A stretch of DNA of 64,000 bases from contig OY987271.1 in assembly GCA_963920665.1 (NCBI GenBank), forward strand, positions 1,800,501-1,864,500. Reading direction: 5' to 3'. The stretch is from Straminergon stramineum (Eukaryota; Streptophyta; Bryopsida; Hypnales; Calliergonaceae). Under the pieces are notes generated by a model that was given only the letters and a program-made list of their open reading frames with translations, did no database searches and had not been told where the DNA came from. Both the position numbers and the translations under genes were made by a program. Shown here piece by piece: positions 11,369 to 22,109 of the stretch. Positions within the stretch are counted from its first letter, which is position 1, and each line of letters opens with the position of its first letter.

Positions 11369-11460
11369 ATTTTATTTTTTTTTTTTTTTTATTTTTTTAA
11401 TTTTTTAAAATTTTTTAAAATTTTTTTTTTTAATTTTAAAAATTTTAAAAATTATTTTGC
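11337..11460. repeat. (TA)n microsatellite followed by a T-rich tract
   Basis: About 15 TA units at 11,337-11,366, then nearly pure T/A with runs of T to about 11,460. Confidence 0.95.
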
Positions 11461-11519
11461 ATGTGCTAGTAGGTGAAAATTCCAAAATTTTGGAAAATCC
11501 CCTATGGATAAGTGGCTCC

Positions 11520-11880
11520 TAAAAGGTCTATACTTGTTTTGGGTGTTGCAAAGGCTTCTATAGGATTGTTAAGGCCTTGTTTGAGGTTGCTACTATTTTT
11601 TGGGGTATTACAAAGGATTTTCATGAGGTTTCTACTCAATTATTGGGTGTTACAAAGGTTTCCTACAAGTCACTAAAGCTATGTGCGGTTCCAAAAACAT
11701 TGTTGTGGCTTTGTAGGTGACTAAAGTTTTCTAAAAATATGTTGTTACTCAAAGTGTGAGTACAAACTTTGAAAAATATTGTTGTTGTTCCAAGGGTTTA
11801 GTGGGCTTTAACTCATCTCTATGGTACTAAAAGTGTTTGGAAACACTAAAGTATTATGACAATTAACCTCTAAAGGACCA
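11520..11880 (+). repeat. Degenerate 53-61-bp repeats
   Basis: gggtgttgcaaagg (11,539), ggggtattacaaagg (11,601) and tgggtgttacaaagg (11,654) recur at about 61 and 53 bp. This may be a decayed counterpart of the 62-bp subrepeat array of family 1, but the alignment is weak. Confidence 0.4.
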
Positions 11881-12184
11881 TTGTCTCCTGAGGGATCAAA
11901 ATGGATTTTAGGTAGGCTCATATGATTGGAATTTTTTTCCAATTGTCATGTAAATTTTTTGTGAGAGAAATTTTTTCAAAGAGCAAAGTGGTCATATAAT
12001 TGTTTTGACAATTGACTTTATGACTCAAAAATAATAGCAATTCTTCTAGACTTTCCATGTCATGGGGCACTTCGAACAAGGCAACTGGCCTTGAATTTGC
12101 CAAGGAAACCTACCACAACACAAGTAGGGATCAATGGGCTATAGAAGGGGTGGGACAAGGGGACAGGGGGCTAGGCAGTGTGAG

Positions 12185-12850
12185 CAGATATTTACCCACC
12201 CTTGGTAAATAAACAAACACAACTAGGTTCTTGTGTTTGGGGATGATTTCTATTCTAATGGGTGCCTAATGTCACTCCATTTTGACTTCCAAAAAATGGA
12301 TCTTTTCTAAGCTCCTCAATCCTACAAATTCACTAAGAAACCCGTAAACTAGCCTAATTGTGGAAGCTACATTGAACAACCTTGATTCCTTGACTGGGTG
12401 GTCTCTTCATGGGATTGGATTCAGTCTAAATCTATTATCCAGAAGTTTTAGATCAATTCATGCCATTTCTAAAAACCTAAGATACATGGAATTTGGATGT
12501 TCCTACAAAGAGTTATGGCCGGATGAAGTTTAGCTCTTGAAGAGGCTACCTAAACTTCATCCACCTCTTTGGACTCCTTACCTATTTTAAATGACTTTGA
12601 GTTTTTGACCCTAAGCCTATAATACCCACTGATATGTAATATCCAAGTTTGGTCTTGGATGGATGGTTTTTAACTGACTTCATCCATTTTGTATTCCAGA
12701 CTTCATCCACTCATATCTTACTCGTTATAAGTTGGTTTTGGATGTATTTTATACCTCCAAAACCCTCTCGACTTCTAATATGTAGTTCTAAAGCTAAACT
12801 TGACCTGAAACCATAAAGGTGTTGCCCACCCCTAGGCCTCGGCCCTAACC
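12185..12850 (+). mobile_element. Family 2 repeat, copy 1
   Basis: It shares with 14.9-15.7 kb: 'ttacccacccttggtaa', 'acaactaggttct', 'aatggatcttttc', 'ccatttctaaaaa' and the GGATGAAGTTT hairpin, in the same order. Further copies are at 30.66 and 51.33 kb. No coding sequence is recognised. Confidence 0.65.
12521..12562. other. Conserved GGATGAAGTTTA hairpin
   Basis: GGATGAAGTTTA pairs with TAAACTTCATCC across a loop of about 18 nt. The stem is perfect and recurs in the other family-2 copies. Confidence 0.75.
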
Positions 12851-13186
12851 AAAACCTACTAATTAAAATGAAAAAGGGGAAGGTGAGTGTCCTACCTTGA
12901 CTTAGGACTCCGTTGTCGAGTAGAGAGGCCTTGCCTTGGGAAAATGCGGGGCTTCTAGCTGCAACTAGATGTGGTTCAAATAATGAAGGATCCCATGGCC
13001 AAAGTCACAAACATAACAATAAATCCCCCCTACGATGTCATATGAACCAAAATACTATCACCCTTCCATACACCCCTCCAAAGATGTCATGGAGTCTCAA
13101 TATACCCCATGCATGGTAAAAAATTGTGGAAACAAAGTCATATCCTTCATGAACTCCCCTCAAAGAAGTGTCTGATAGTTGATTGA
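12851..13186. other. No feature seen
   Basis: No ORF, array or shared repeat recognised. Confidence 0.35.
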
Positions 13187-13720
13187 GTGTCACGTTCTTT
13201 ATACAACTCCAAAATAAGAGTGTGATATGCCTCTGGAAAGCTAACAAAAAGTTATACAACCTCTCCAAAATTCACTCAAAACTAAGATGCTGTCCGACTT
13301 TTATGGTCGGTCAAAGTTCACCCTTCCCAACTCAAAGGCAGCTCACCTATACTTCACTCTCAAGCTCATAACTTTCACATACTACCTCCAAATCAAGAAA
13401 ATAAACCCGTTTTGGAAAGCTAACATGAATATCTACAAGATCCCCAAGTTTCACTCAAACAAAAAGTACTTTCCACATTTCATACCCTTCCAAAGCTCAC
13501 TCTCTTGAAAGTTTGAGGCAGCTTCATAACACTTCACTCCCAAACTCATAACTTACACATACTAACTCCAAACTTCATGAGTGATAACTTTTTGGAAACA
13601 CAAAAACATGATACACAAGCTCTCAAAAATTCATTACCAAACTCTCCATGTACAAAGTGCCATTCCCTCCCAAAGTGACGGCTTCCCTAAGCAAACAAGG
13701 AGGAGGAAGAAGATGATCCT
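13187..13720. repeat. Degenerate tandem array of about 180-bp monomers, three units
   Basis: cataactttcacatactacctcc at 13,367 recurs as cataacttacacatactaactcc at 13,547, exactly 180 bp apart. The first unit (atacaactcc at 13,201) is about 178 bp before its counterpart. Shared inner blocks are 'ttggaaagctaac', 'cacttcactc' and 'ccttccaaagc'. The monomer length resembles plant satellite DNA, but three units could equally be a local duplication inside a retroelement. Confidence 0.65.
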
Positions 13721-14385
13721 CAACCTCATCCGCCAACTCAACCTCCATGCCATCCACTCAAGTTAGTGGATTTTGGCCACTAAGAAGCCACATGGGCCAT
13801 AATACCCACATGGGCCACTTCCTCTTCTCGATAAGTCTATTCATATCATCTATGTGGATTTCTAATCCATTAAAATAAAAATAAAAATAAGGAAAAAGGT
13901 AAAACAAGCTTTATCTTTTGTTTTTACAACTTCAACTTAACTAACTAACATATTAAAATATCTCCTAGTATAGAAATAAAAAAACTAAGTGTTTGTCAAA
14001 TAGAGGTAAAAAAAAAGAGTTCAAGTGGAGTATAACCCCATTTGTTTCTTGAAACTCTACAAAAAAAACCCTCCAATTTAACAAACAATTATGCATTTTT
14101 ACATAATGAACACATTTACAATACGACACCGTGATTATGTGGGTAAGACTTCCCTCCAACATATCTCTCATTGCCATGTTGCCGTCATGTAGTTAGATAA
14201 TTAATTAAATGATTCCATATGTTGATATTCGGAATAATCCTTGGTAACCCCACTAAGTCCTAATACTAGCTAAACTCTCATCTTTTCCTTCTACCTCTTT
14301 CCCTTCTACTTCTTTCGTGTTTCGTCTACTCTAATCCTCATATTACTTGGAGTATTGTGGTTCAGGTAGTCACCAACTATTCTAC
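13721..14385. other. No gene seen
   Basis: AT-rich sequence without a coding signal, ending in a CT-rich run near 14.28-14.33 kb. Confidence 0.35.
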
Positions 14386-14558
14386 TACTAGAAGAAAACC
14401 TTGTTGCTTTTAGCAAAATCTAGATGAAATTTATGTTGATTGTAACACAGAAACATCAATTTCAACACAAATTTTGTATTAAAATTGATGTTTCTACATT
14501 ACAGTCCACAAAAATGTCATTCAAATTTTGCTAAAAGCAACAAGGTTTTCTTCTAGTA
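14386..14558. mobile_element. Near-perfect foldback MITE, 173 bp
   Basis: Inverted arms of about 75-80 bp. The left starts TACTAGAAGAAAACCTTGTT and the right ends AACAAGGTTTTCTTCTAGTA; the inner blocks acatcaattt/aaattgatgt also pair. The outer 30 bp pair perfectly, so the insertion is fairly young. A TA at each edge would fit a Mariner/Stowaway-type TA duplication. A transcript would make a long hairpin. Confidence 0.85.
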
Positions 14559-14894
14559 TACAAACCCTAAAGCTGAGTTTTAATGACCACTTGTACTTGC
14601 ACTATCCTTTTATCCCTACTACCTATAAGGCTCAAGGTAAAGGTTAATGATCTCTTACACTTAAACCACCTTTAATTACCCCTACGATACCGAACCTACC
14701 ATCTAATGGTGGGGGTTGATTAACAAGGTACCTCCTCTCTCCTTCTTTCCTAAGTTACCTCCCCCTATTTAATGACTCCTTCTCTTCCCTCTTCACTTGC
14801 TATGTGTCGTGTTTGCTTCAAGAGCATTTATGCAGGTCGGTGAGGGATTTTTAATGATGTTGGTTGAGAGGGTGGACTTGGAGAGGGTGTGTGT

Positions 14895-15720
14895 GAGCGC
14901 CAAATTACCCACCCTTGGTAATTCGCGAATACAACTAGGTTCTAGGTTTCGACTAGGTGACTCCTACTTTTGGGTGTCTAAGCATGGTCCATTGTGCCTT
15001 CCAAGCAATGGATCTTTTCACTACATGCCTAAGTGCCCCTTCCAATTGCAAGATCCGCTTAACCTACTTCCAATGTTTTGGGCCGACCAGATAGAGGGCC
15101 TGCTGGATGATTTGGATGGGGCCCACACCAAGGCAGAACTATCATAGGAAAACTCTAGTTCATCTCGTTCCATTTCTAAAAATATAAGACTCGACCTTAT
15201 CCGACCTTCCTAGCCAAAGTTTTGGGTGGATGAAGTTTGATTGCCACTTGGTTCCTCAAACTTCATCCATCCCTTACACCTAGTTCCCCAATTCAGAAAG
15301 GTCCGAAATTTTGGGGGATGGTTCATAAGGATTGCCCCTACCCGGATCTGGAGTTGGACCTTGATTAGGGATTTCTACAACACTTTCATCCAAGCCTTAC
15401 CTAAACTTCATCCGCTAATTTCTCCTAACCTATAATTTGGACTTAACTTTTCTCTTCGGCTTTGAACCCTAATTGGAAGCCTCCTACTAATCTAATTAAT
15501 TCTCTATCAAATCCGACCTTTAGCTATGCTTCATCCAATTTGACCCCTAGACTTCATCCGGCAATAACTTCCTCACTTTAATTCCGATTTGGATGTGCCT
15601 TAGGGTTTTGGAAATCTACGGACCTCCTCTATAGGTTTCTACCCTAATAAATGACCTGATCTATGGTCTCAAGGACCTGACCAAAGGATGGGTCTTGGCC
15701 CAAGCTACCAACTCCTAGTT
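14895..15720 (+). mobile_element. Family 2 repeat, copy 2
   Basis: The same landmark order as the copy at 12.2 kb, but more GC-rich, so longer random ORFs occur inside it (for example 14,797-15,147). It holds a perfect GGATGAAGTTTGA/TCAAACTTCATCC hairpin and further single copies of aacttcatcc (15,409; 15,552). Confidence 0.65.
15228..15268. other. Conserved GGATGAAGTTTGA hairpin
   Basis: A perfect 13-bp stem (15,228-15,240 with 15,256-15,268) around a 15-nt loop. Confidence 0.8.
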
Positions 15721-16330
15721 AGAGCCCTAGGGGAAGTTTGGGGAGGGTTAATTCATACCTCGGAACTTGAGTTGCTCTTCGCGCCCGCCGGAAGCTCTAC
15801 CTCCTCTGCCATAAACTCCCATGTCGTGAGACAACGAACCACCGTTGTAATTATAAAATAAATTGGTACAAGGATTTAATTGTCGATTTTTTCTCCTACT
15901 TCTTTCCTCCCACACTCGAAGGTGGCCCAACTAACCCCAGACCTTCCAACTAAGCTAATCTTAAGTACATGTCATTTCCTTCTCCAAGTTGAGCTAACTC
16001 TTATGTCTTACTTCTTATGTCCTACGCTTACGTCCCACGCTTAATCTCGGGATGATTACCTACTTCTAATCTAAGGCCTAAGTAAGTGGGGGTGGGGGTG
16101 GGGTTCCCTTTCTATCTTATCCACTTCTACTCGTCACCTTCAAATGGTCCTTCCCATTGTTGTTTCTTTTCATTCTTCTAGCCTTATGCCATCCTTGCTC
16201 CCTCCTTCTTTACTCATCTTTTTCTACCATGCTGAAGTTTTGTAGGAGACGGGGAGTTGGATTCCCCGCCCCAAGGCTATGTTAGAGTGGTAGGGACCTC
16301 GAGTGGTGTCTCTTCTCTCCTTCCCTGGCT
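15721..16330. other. GC-richer spacer without gene
   Basis: Includes a short G-run tract (gggggtgggggtgggg at about 16,088). No coding signal or tRNA. Confidence 0.35.
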
Positions 16331-16413
16331 TGATTTTGGAACCCCACTCTTCTTAGGCTGATTTTGGAACCCACCCCTCCCTAACTGATTTTGGAACCCC
16401 ACCCGTCTCTTAA
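16331..16413 (+). repeat. Three 27-28-bp tandem units
   Basis: tgattttggaaccc starts at 16,331, 16,359 and 16,386, each followed by a C-rich spacer. Confidence 0.85.
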
Positions 16414-16549
16414 CCCCGACCCAGCCCTCCCTGTGTCCCTCCCTTAATTCCGTCCACTTCTCCCTATGCCCCTCTTAACTTCATCCAGCTCTCCCCGTTG
16501 GCTGTTGCCGGTACTCGGTTGGTTGGCTGCTAATTGCTAGTTGCCGGAT

Positions 16550-16648
16550 GCTGGGTGTTGGGACGTGCCTGATTCTTGTGCTGATTTCTAAGGCTTTGAG
16601 CTGGGCGTTGGGGCTTGCCTCATTCTTGTGTTAATTTCTAAGGCTTTA
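16550..16648 (+). repeat. Two 50-bp tandem units
   Basis: gctgggtgttggg...gcctgattcttgtg...tttctaaggcttt is repeated with 50-bp spacing (16,550 and 16,600). Confidence 0.85.
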
Positions 16649-16875
16649 AAGGAGAAGAATGGAACCAATATGGGGGGGACCTTGGCTTGTCGGGCCAAGG
16701 CTCCTACCCTAACCTCCCCTAGCCATCCTACTTACTCTTCTTGACTTCTAATTCCTAGTTTTCTTTTTTGACGGCTAAACCTTGGTTTGTTCCCAACACG
16801 TTTTGGGAACTAAACCTTATGGGGTAGAGGGCCACGTGGTCCCATAGTCTTCATGTGAAGTGGTTTTAATGCATT

Positions 16876-17110
16876 GCCAAGACTTTATATCCCTAGAGGA
16901 TCCAAAGCTTCGCCGCCATCCCTCTTTTTAATACACCGCTAAGACTTTTTTCCTCCTAGGGGGGTCAAAGCTCCGCCTTTATTCCCCTTTTAACACACTT
17001 CTAAGACTTTTTCACCCCTAGGGGGTTCAAAGCTTTGCCGTACTTTCCCTTTCCACCCCGCCGCTAAGATTTTTCACCCCTAAGGGGTTCAAAGATCCGT
17101 CGTATGGGCA
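16876..17110 (-). repeat. 62-bp subrepeat array, four units
   Basis: gccaagac, gctaagac, tctaagac and gctaagat start at 16,876, 16,938, 17,000 and 17,063. Each is followed by a ccctaggggg-like core and a caaagctttgccg-like core. The same unit, more decayed, is present in the other family-1 copies (19.36-19.51, 49.0-49.15 and 56.04-56.17 kb). Confidence 0.85.
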
Positions 17111-17251
17111 GAACCCACTACCCTGACACCCTCATTTCTCTCAACAAGGAATGACACATCACCGGTTAGGGGCAAAGACAAAAGACAAAGAAATCACCTT
17201 GGACACTCAAAGGCTAGCGCCACGGGTTAGTAACATCAATGACTCGCACTA

Positions 17252-17277
17252 GAGGCCCCCCAAAGCGGCATCGCCAG
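17252..17277 (-). other. Primer-binding-site-like sequence
   Basis: On the minus strand, TGGCGATGCCGCTTTGGGGG follows a conserved box (cctagagcaaccccc) about 335 nt after the TATA box. It resembles the TGGCGAC...GGGG primer sites I recall for plant Tat-lineage Ty3 elements. The tRNA assignment was not checked. Confidence 0.45.
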
Positions 17278-17612
17278 TCATATAGGGGGTTGCTCTAGGG
17301 CTAGTACAATGACAAGACAAAGAGGATGGCCGGAAGGGACCCACCAAAGTAAACGTATATAAACTCTAGTAACAAGGTAAGGTAAACAAACTTCCAAGCT
17401 CAAGCTTGGAAGGATTAGTGCCGCACTCAATTAAAAAGAGAAGGCAAGGGACCCACAAAAGATCTTGCAACCTCCAAAAACAACAACAATGGCCAAAAGT
17501 GCCCAAAAAACACTGTTGCAAGGTTTGTGGCTAAAATGTCACAATTCCAACATCAAATGGACCCAACGGACCCAATTACACAAAAAAAGGTTGTGAGAGA
17601 GGAGAAGGGGTG

Positions 17613-17623
17613 CCCATTTATAC
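17613..17623 (-). promoter_or_regulatory. TATA box of the family 1 LTR
   Basis: gtataaatggg on the minus strand, followed by gcacc...cttctcc, as in the other - copy. Confidence 0.5.
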
Positions 17624-18924
17624 TCTTTCCTAGGCACCCACCTCTCCTTGTTCATCTAAGTTAACCTTATCTTTTAGGATTTTCATCCAAAACTCAAGGT
17701 TTTTATCCTATGATGGTCCAAAATTTTGGAGATTAACTCAGAATTGAAAATGTATTGTGCCATCGGCTTCAGAAGGCCATTTTTAGTCTAGAAGTCCCTC
17801 CTCCCCCTTTTCTATCTTTAAAATCACAACAAAACCTAGTACCAACTTAACGCCAAAAACCAAGGAAAATCCCAACTTTGGGGGGTTGACTTTTCTAGCA
17901 AAAGTAACTAGTCTAGGCTTCTAAGTAGGTACGGGGGAGTGAAAAAAGACCTATATGGCGCTCCATTCCGCTTCCGTATGCTCTTGCTCCGCTAGTCAAA
18001 TCCATCAAGGACTTTAATTTCAATTAATTGTTGAGGAATGTTGTAGGTTCGAGTACTTCTGACTATTGGAATGTCATGAAACTTGTTGGGGAACCTTATT
18101 AACATAAATGAAGCTATGATAATTTTTAGTGGGAATTTACCGCCACCTGGGGAATTTCTAGGAATTTCCCATCGCAGGTTTGGGTAATTGACCGTCCAGA
18201 AAGACATCTTCTGACTATCAGAAAATTCCGAAACTTTTCGTGGAACCTCCCATGGGATCCCACGACACATGTGTAGGCTCATATTTTTACTCTACACATC
18301 GGCCCAGGGGGGACAATTTTCACCCCCTCGTTTAATTATCAATGGCCGGGGAATCTTCCACATCAGGGGGAATCTTGGCAAACCAACTTCACCGTTGGTT
18401 CCTGAGCATGGTTTTAATCCCAAACCAACTTCACCGTTGGTTCCTAAGCATGGTTTTAATCCCAAACCACTCTCCTTGGACCTTAGATTCCTCCATGGTC
18501 TCGCCTTGGTATTTTTGACACCTACAAGCCAATAATTTGGGGTTCTGCTATTTCGTCGGTGGAATGGGGAAACTAGAACCTATCTTTGGGAACTGATTTC
18601 TATGCCTCACCAAGGTTTCTTTGACCAAATCTAGCCTAGAGATGTTCGTCCCATGTGGGGTTTTGAACTTGATACGCCCATTACTCATAATTGACCCATT
18701 TGCCACGATTAGTTGGGTTCTAACCTATTTACAACTCATGGTTGGGCCATTCTAGCTACAACATACTCAAACTAGACCAAATACTATATTGGAATGTGAC
18801 ATTCCTATTTTGGTTCTACACTCTTTTTAGGGCATTTTGTATAATAAAGTGCAATTAAAATGACAAAATACAAAAAAAAGAGGAAGCCCTTGGTAACAAA
18901 TTGGAGGCTCACAGTGTGGCTCAA

Positions 18925-19100
18925 GGATTCTTCTATCTATTCCCTCCTACTAGTATTTCCTACCTATTTTTCCTACTCCCTGATTTGTATTCCCTACCTA
19001 TCTTCCCTACTTCGAAACTTCTACTTCCTACCTGTTTTTCCTCTTGATTTTTTCCTACTCCCTAACTTGTATTTTCTACTAATTTTTCTCTACTCCCTCT
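18925..19100 (-). repeat. Purine-rich (on minus) minisatellite-like tract
   Basis: Irregular repeats of gtaggaaaaataggtagg on the minus strand. It occupies the same position, downstream of the subrepeats, as the 45-bp array at 56.60 kb and is probably the same region of the element. Confidence 0.55.
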
Positions 19101-19640
19101 AATTTGGACCTCCTAAAAACAAAATTTTGAGTTTCAAATTGGTTGGGATTGGTCTCTTGGTTGTCAAGGCCTTGCTAGTTGGGGCTTAGTTGGATGGGAT
19201 TCCTGCTATTGGCCAGGGTCTAGGTTGAAATACTTGGGTAAAACAAGGATGTTGAGGGCTCAATTCTTGAATAAACTAGGACCTAATATCTAACTTTTGG
19301 ATACTAAACTTTAATTCGTTTTCAAGATGCTTTGGAAACTAAACTTTGGAGGTGAGTATTGAGTAAATTCAAAGCTCCACTATAAATTTGGATTTAACAC
19401 CAAATCTAAGATTAGAAAATGCCATGGGTCTCAAAGCTTCAGTGTTGGTTGGACTTTAACACAAAATCTAAGACTTTTGTGAGCTAGGGGGTTTAAAACT
19501 TTGTTGTCCTGGTGGGATCCACAATAACACGTGCAAAGCTCAAATGAGGTTAGTGGACCATGGTAACTAAAACATACTCAAAAATTCATTACATAAGTTA
19601 GTATAGTAACGATTAGTGCAAGACTCAAACAAACTAAAGG

Positions 19641-19661
19641 CCCCCAAAGCGGCATTGCCAA
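19641..19661 (-). other. Primer-binding-site-like sequence
   Basis: TGGCAATGCCGCTTTGGGGG on the minus strand, after cctagagcatccccc. It is the counterpart of the site at 17,252-17,277. Confidence 0.4.
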
Positions 19662-20070
19662 AGTATGTTGGGGGATGCTCTAGGATTGGTACAAAAGACA
19701 AATAGACCCCAAAACTTCAAAGAATGTGACAATATTCAAAGGAAGGTGACCACAACGACCTCTTCTAATGTTAGTAGGATCAGACACCTAAGGTTTGGGA
19801 CAAACTTAAGATAACTCAGATAAGTGACACAAAAAGACACAAGACTTAGAAACAACAAAAGAAGAAGACCAAAGGTACAAAGGATACTCCAAATCTCACA
19901 AACTTGCAAAATTCTAACAAAACTCTAACGAAAGACCTAAAAGAAGAGAAAAACAAGTACCGTCAAAATTTTTGGCTAAAAATGCCAAAATCTCCAACAC
20001 AAATTGGACTCAATAGGCCCAAATACAACAATAGAGGGGTTTTGAGAGGAGAAGGGTGCCTAGAAGGGTG

Positions 20071-20082
20071 CCCTTTTTATAG
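20071..20082 (-). promoter_or_regulatory. TATA box of the family 1 LTR
   Basis: ctataaaaaggg on the minus strand, with gcacccttct downstream. The CAAT-like box (accattggtttgag region, about 20,260-20,285 on +) lies roughly 200 bp upstream. Confidence 0.5.
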
Positions 20083-21320
20083 TCGGCCAGGCACTCCAAC
20101 TCCTCTTTAAGTTACCAATTGGAAACTCCGTTCCAAACACAAGAACTCTAGAACCCTAGATTTTACCTAGATTTTACCTATACCTAGGACATTGACTTCC
20201 TAGTTCTTATGCTAGTCTAATTTTTAATTTTTGGAGATAAACTACGATTTTCAAACAGATTGTACCATTGGTTTGAGAAAAACCCTCCTCATTTCCCTTC
20301 ACAAAAACCCATCAAAATCTAGTGCCAAGTTGCCAACTTTAGTTAAAAAAAGGTTGAAAATCTAACTTTTGGAGGTTGCCTTTTTTGAAGAAGGTAATTG
20401 GCTAGGGTGGTTTGGAAGGTTCAAGGGAGAAAGAAAAGACCCATCGTTGACTTTGTTTTGATTCCCTGTGCTCCCGGGACATCGGTCAACTTCACGTGAG
20501 TCCCACCACATCATTTAAATTGGAGGGCACCTCCTAGTTCGGACACCTCCTGCTACCTGAATGTCTTGAAACTTATGAGTGCACATTATTAACATAAAAG
20601 AATCTATCCTAATTTTTTGTGAGATTTTACTACCCTCTGGGGAATTTCTAGGAATTTCCTATCATGAATTTCAACAGCTAGCCATTTAGAAATGATATTT
20701 TTGCAAGGTAAAAAATTTTGAAACTTTTTGTGGGACTTCTCATGGAATTCTGCAACAATCATGGAAGCTTATACTTTTACTTTGCAAATGAAGGAATGGA
20801 GGAGATAAATCCCACCCTTTATTAAATATTTGTGAAATAGGAAATCTTTCACATATGAGGGAATCTTGGTGAATGGACTTCACTTCCAATCCCTTGGTAT
20901 GCTCTTGATCCTAGATCACCATCTATTGGCCATAGATTCTTCCATAGTCCCGTTTCAATGTGGTAACCCCTATAATACTAACAATTAGAACTTCTATGAT
21001 TTCATCAATGTAATGGGAAAATTGAGACTTCTCCTTGGAAAGGCACCAGGGATCTCATTGGACTTCTGTCAGCTCAATCTTAGCTAAGCTAGGTTACTAG
21101 TTTAGTAGGTTTGTCTATTTAGAACAACATCACTTAAACCTTCCAACTTCCACCATCTTGGATTCTAACCTATGTATAAATAGACATTTCGGGTGTTTTA
21201 GACCTAAAATCCTATTTTAAAACAAATATCCACTTTGGTATGTCACATCCTATTTTGTCCTTATGCTCTTTTCTAGGCTTTTTGCATCTATTTACCTCCT
21301 AAATTGTGAAATTTGAAAAA

Positions 21321-22109
21321 AAGAAAAACTTGGAGTCCCAAGTGACAAATTGGGAACTCATAGCTTCTTGTGGGAGGGGTTAGGGATAGGCACTTTGGAA
21401 AAGAGGTCTCTAATGGATTTGGGGTTAAATTTGAGGGGGAAGGGGCAATTTGATGGAATTCACAATGATTTTTATGGCGATGGGTATGACTTGCATGGGG
21501 TTTGGCATCACTATGGTGGGTAGGGTCATGTAGAGACAACAAAGTATGTTCAACCTAGAGGAAATGAGACGGTCATCGAATGAATGAATTTGCATACACA
21601 ATATAGCTACAAGAGTGAAGTAGATGTGGACTATGCAGAAATAGACTTTAGTGAGGAGGAAAACAATGATAATGACATTATGCATGTTGTTAGCAATAGC
21701 ATTAAAAATGTGTATTTGTAATTCTACTTGGATTCATTCATTTATCACATTAGAAGAGATTTGGGGGCAAAAGAAGGCCCCAAGTTCCCTATAGTTCCTA
21801 GACTATGGGAACTACTCGTTGCATTGATTCACCTTAGTTGAAACTATGCCATGTTAGAAAATATTATTTAATTATTAAATATTTATTAATTTATTAAATT
21901 AGTTTTCAGTTTTTCAACATTTTTTGAAATTTTTGAAAAATAAAATTAATTTTTTTTCAGTATGATTTTTTGGCAACAGTGTCTAGTTCATAGTTCTTAG
22001 ACTGCAAGGGGAACAACCCTAAAATGGCCCTCTCTTGCCCTCAAATCTCTCCTAATGCATATAAGCTGGAGTCTAGAGCTTTTGTGGGACATGTAGGGTC
22101 AAATATTTC
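21321..22109. other. Spacer between LTR copy and piggyBac relic
   Basis: A short open frame (AEIDFSEEENNDNDIMHVVS, about 21,640-21,700, +) looks protein-like and could be an N-terminal piece of the neighbouring transposase, but is too short to assign. A small hairpin, agttcc...ggaact, lies at about 21,790. Confidence 0.35.

Larger units (their letters stand above)
16780..18900 (-). mobile_element. Family 1 LTR plus leader (- orientation, inner copy)
   Basis: Read on the minus strand it has, in order: an upstream region shared with 47.9 kb; the CAAT-like box (about 17,775-17,725); the TATA box (17,623-17,613); a PBS-like TGGCGATGCCGC (17,276-17,255); then the 62-bp subrepeat array. A diverged copy lies directly upstream on the same strand (19.29-21.32 kb), so two partial elements stand in tandem, about 2.45 kb apart. 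No gag or pol reading frame is left. Confidence 0.65.
19290..21320 (-). mobile_element. Family 1 LTR plus leader (- orientation, outer copy)
   Basis: A diverged duplicate of 16.78-18.90 kb. Shared blocks include ctggggaatttctaggaatt (18,148 and 20,638), cccccaaagcggca (17,257 and 19,641) and gagaggagaaggg upstream of the TATA region. The TATA box is at 20,082-20,071, the PBS-like site at 19,661-19,641, and decayed 62-bp units lie at 19.36-19.51 kb. Confidence 0.65.

Noticed and set aside
14797..15147. 116-codon ORF
   Set aside because: It overlaps a family-2 repeat whose other copies have no such frame. It is open only because this copy is GC-richer.
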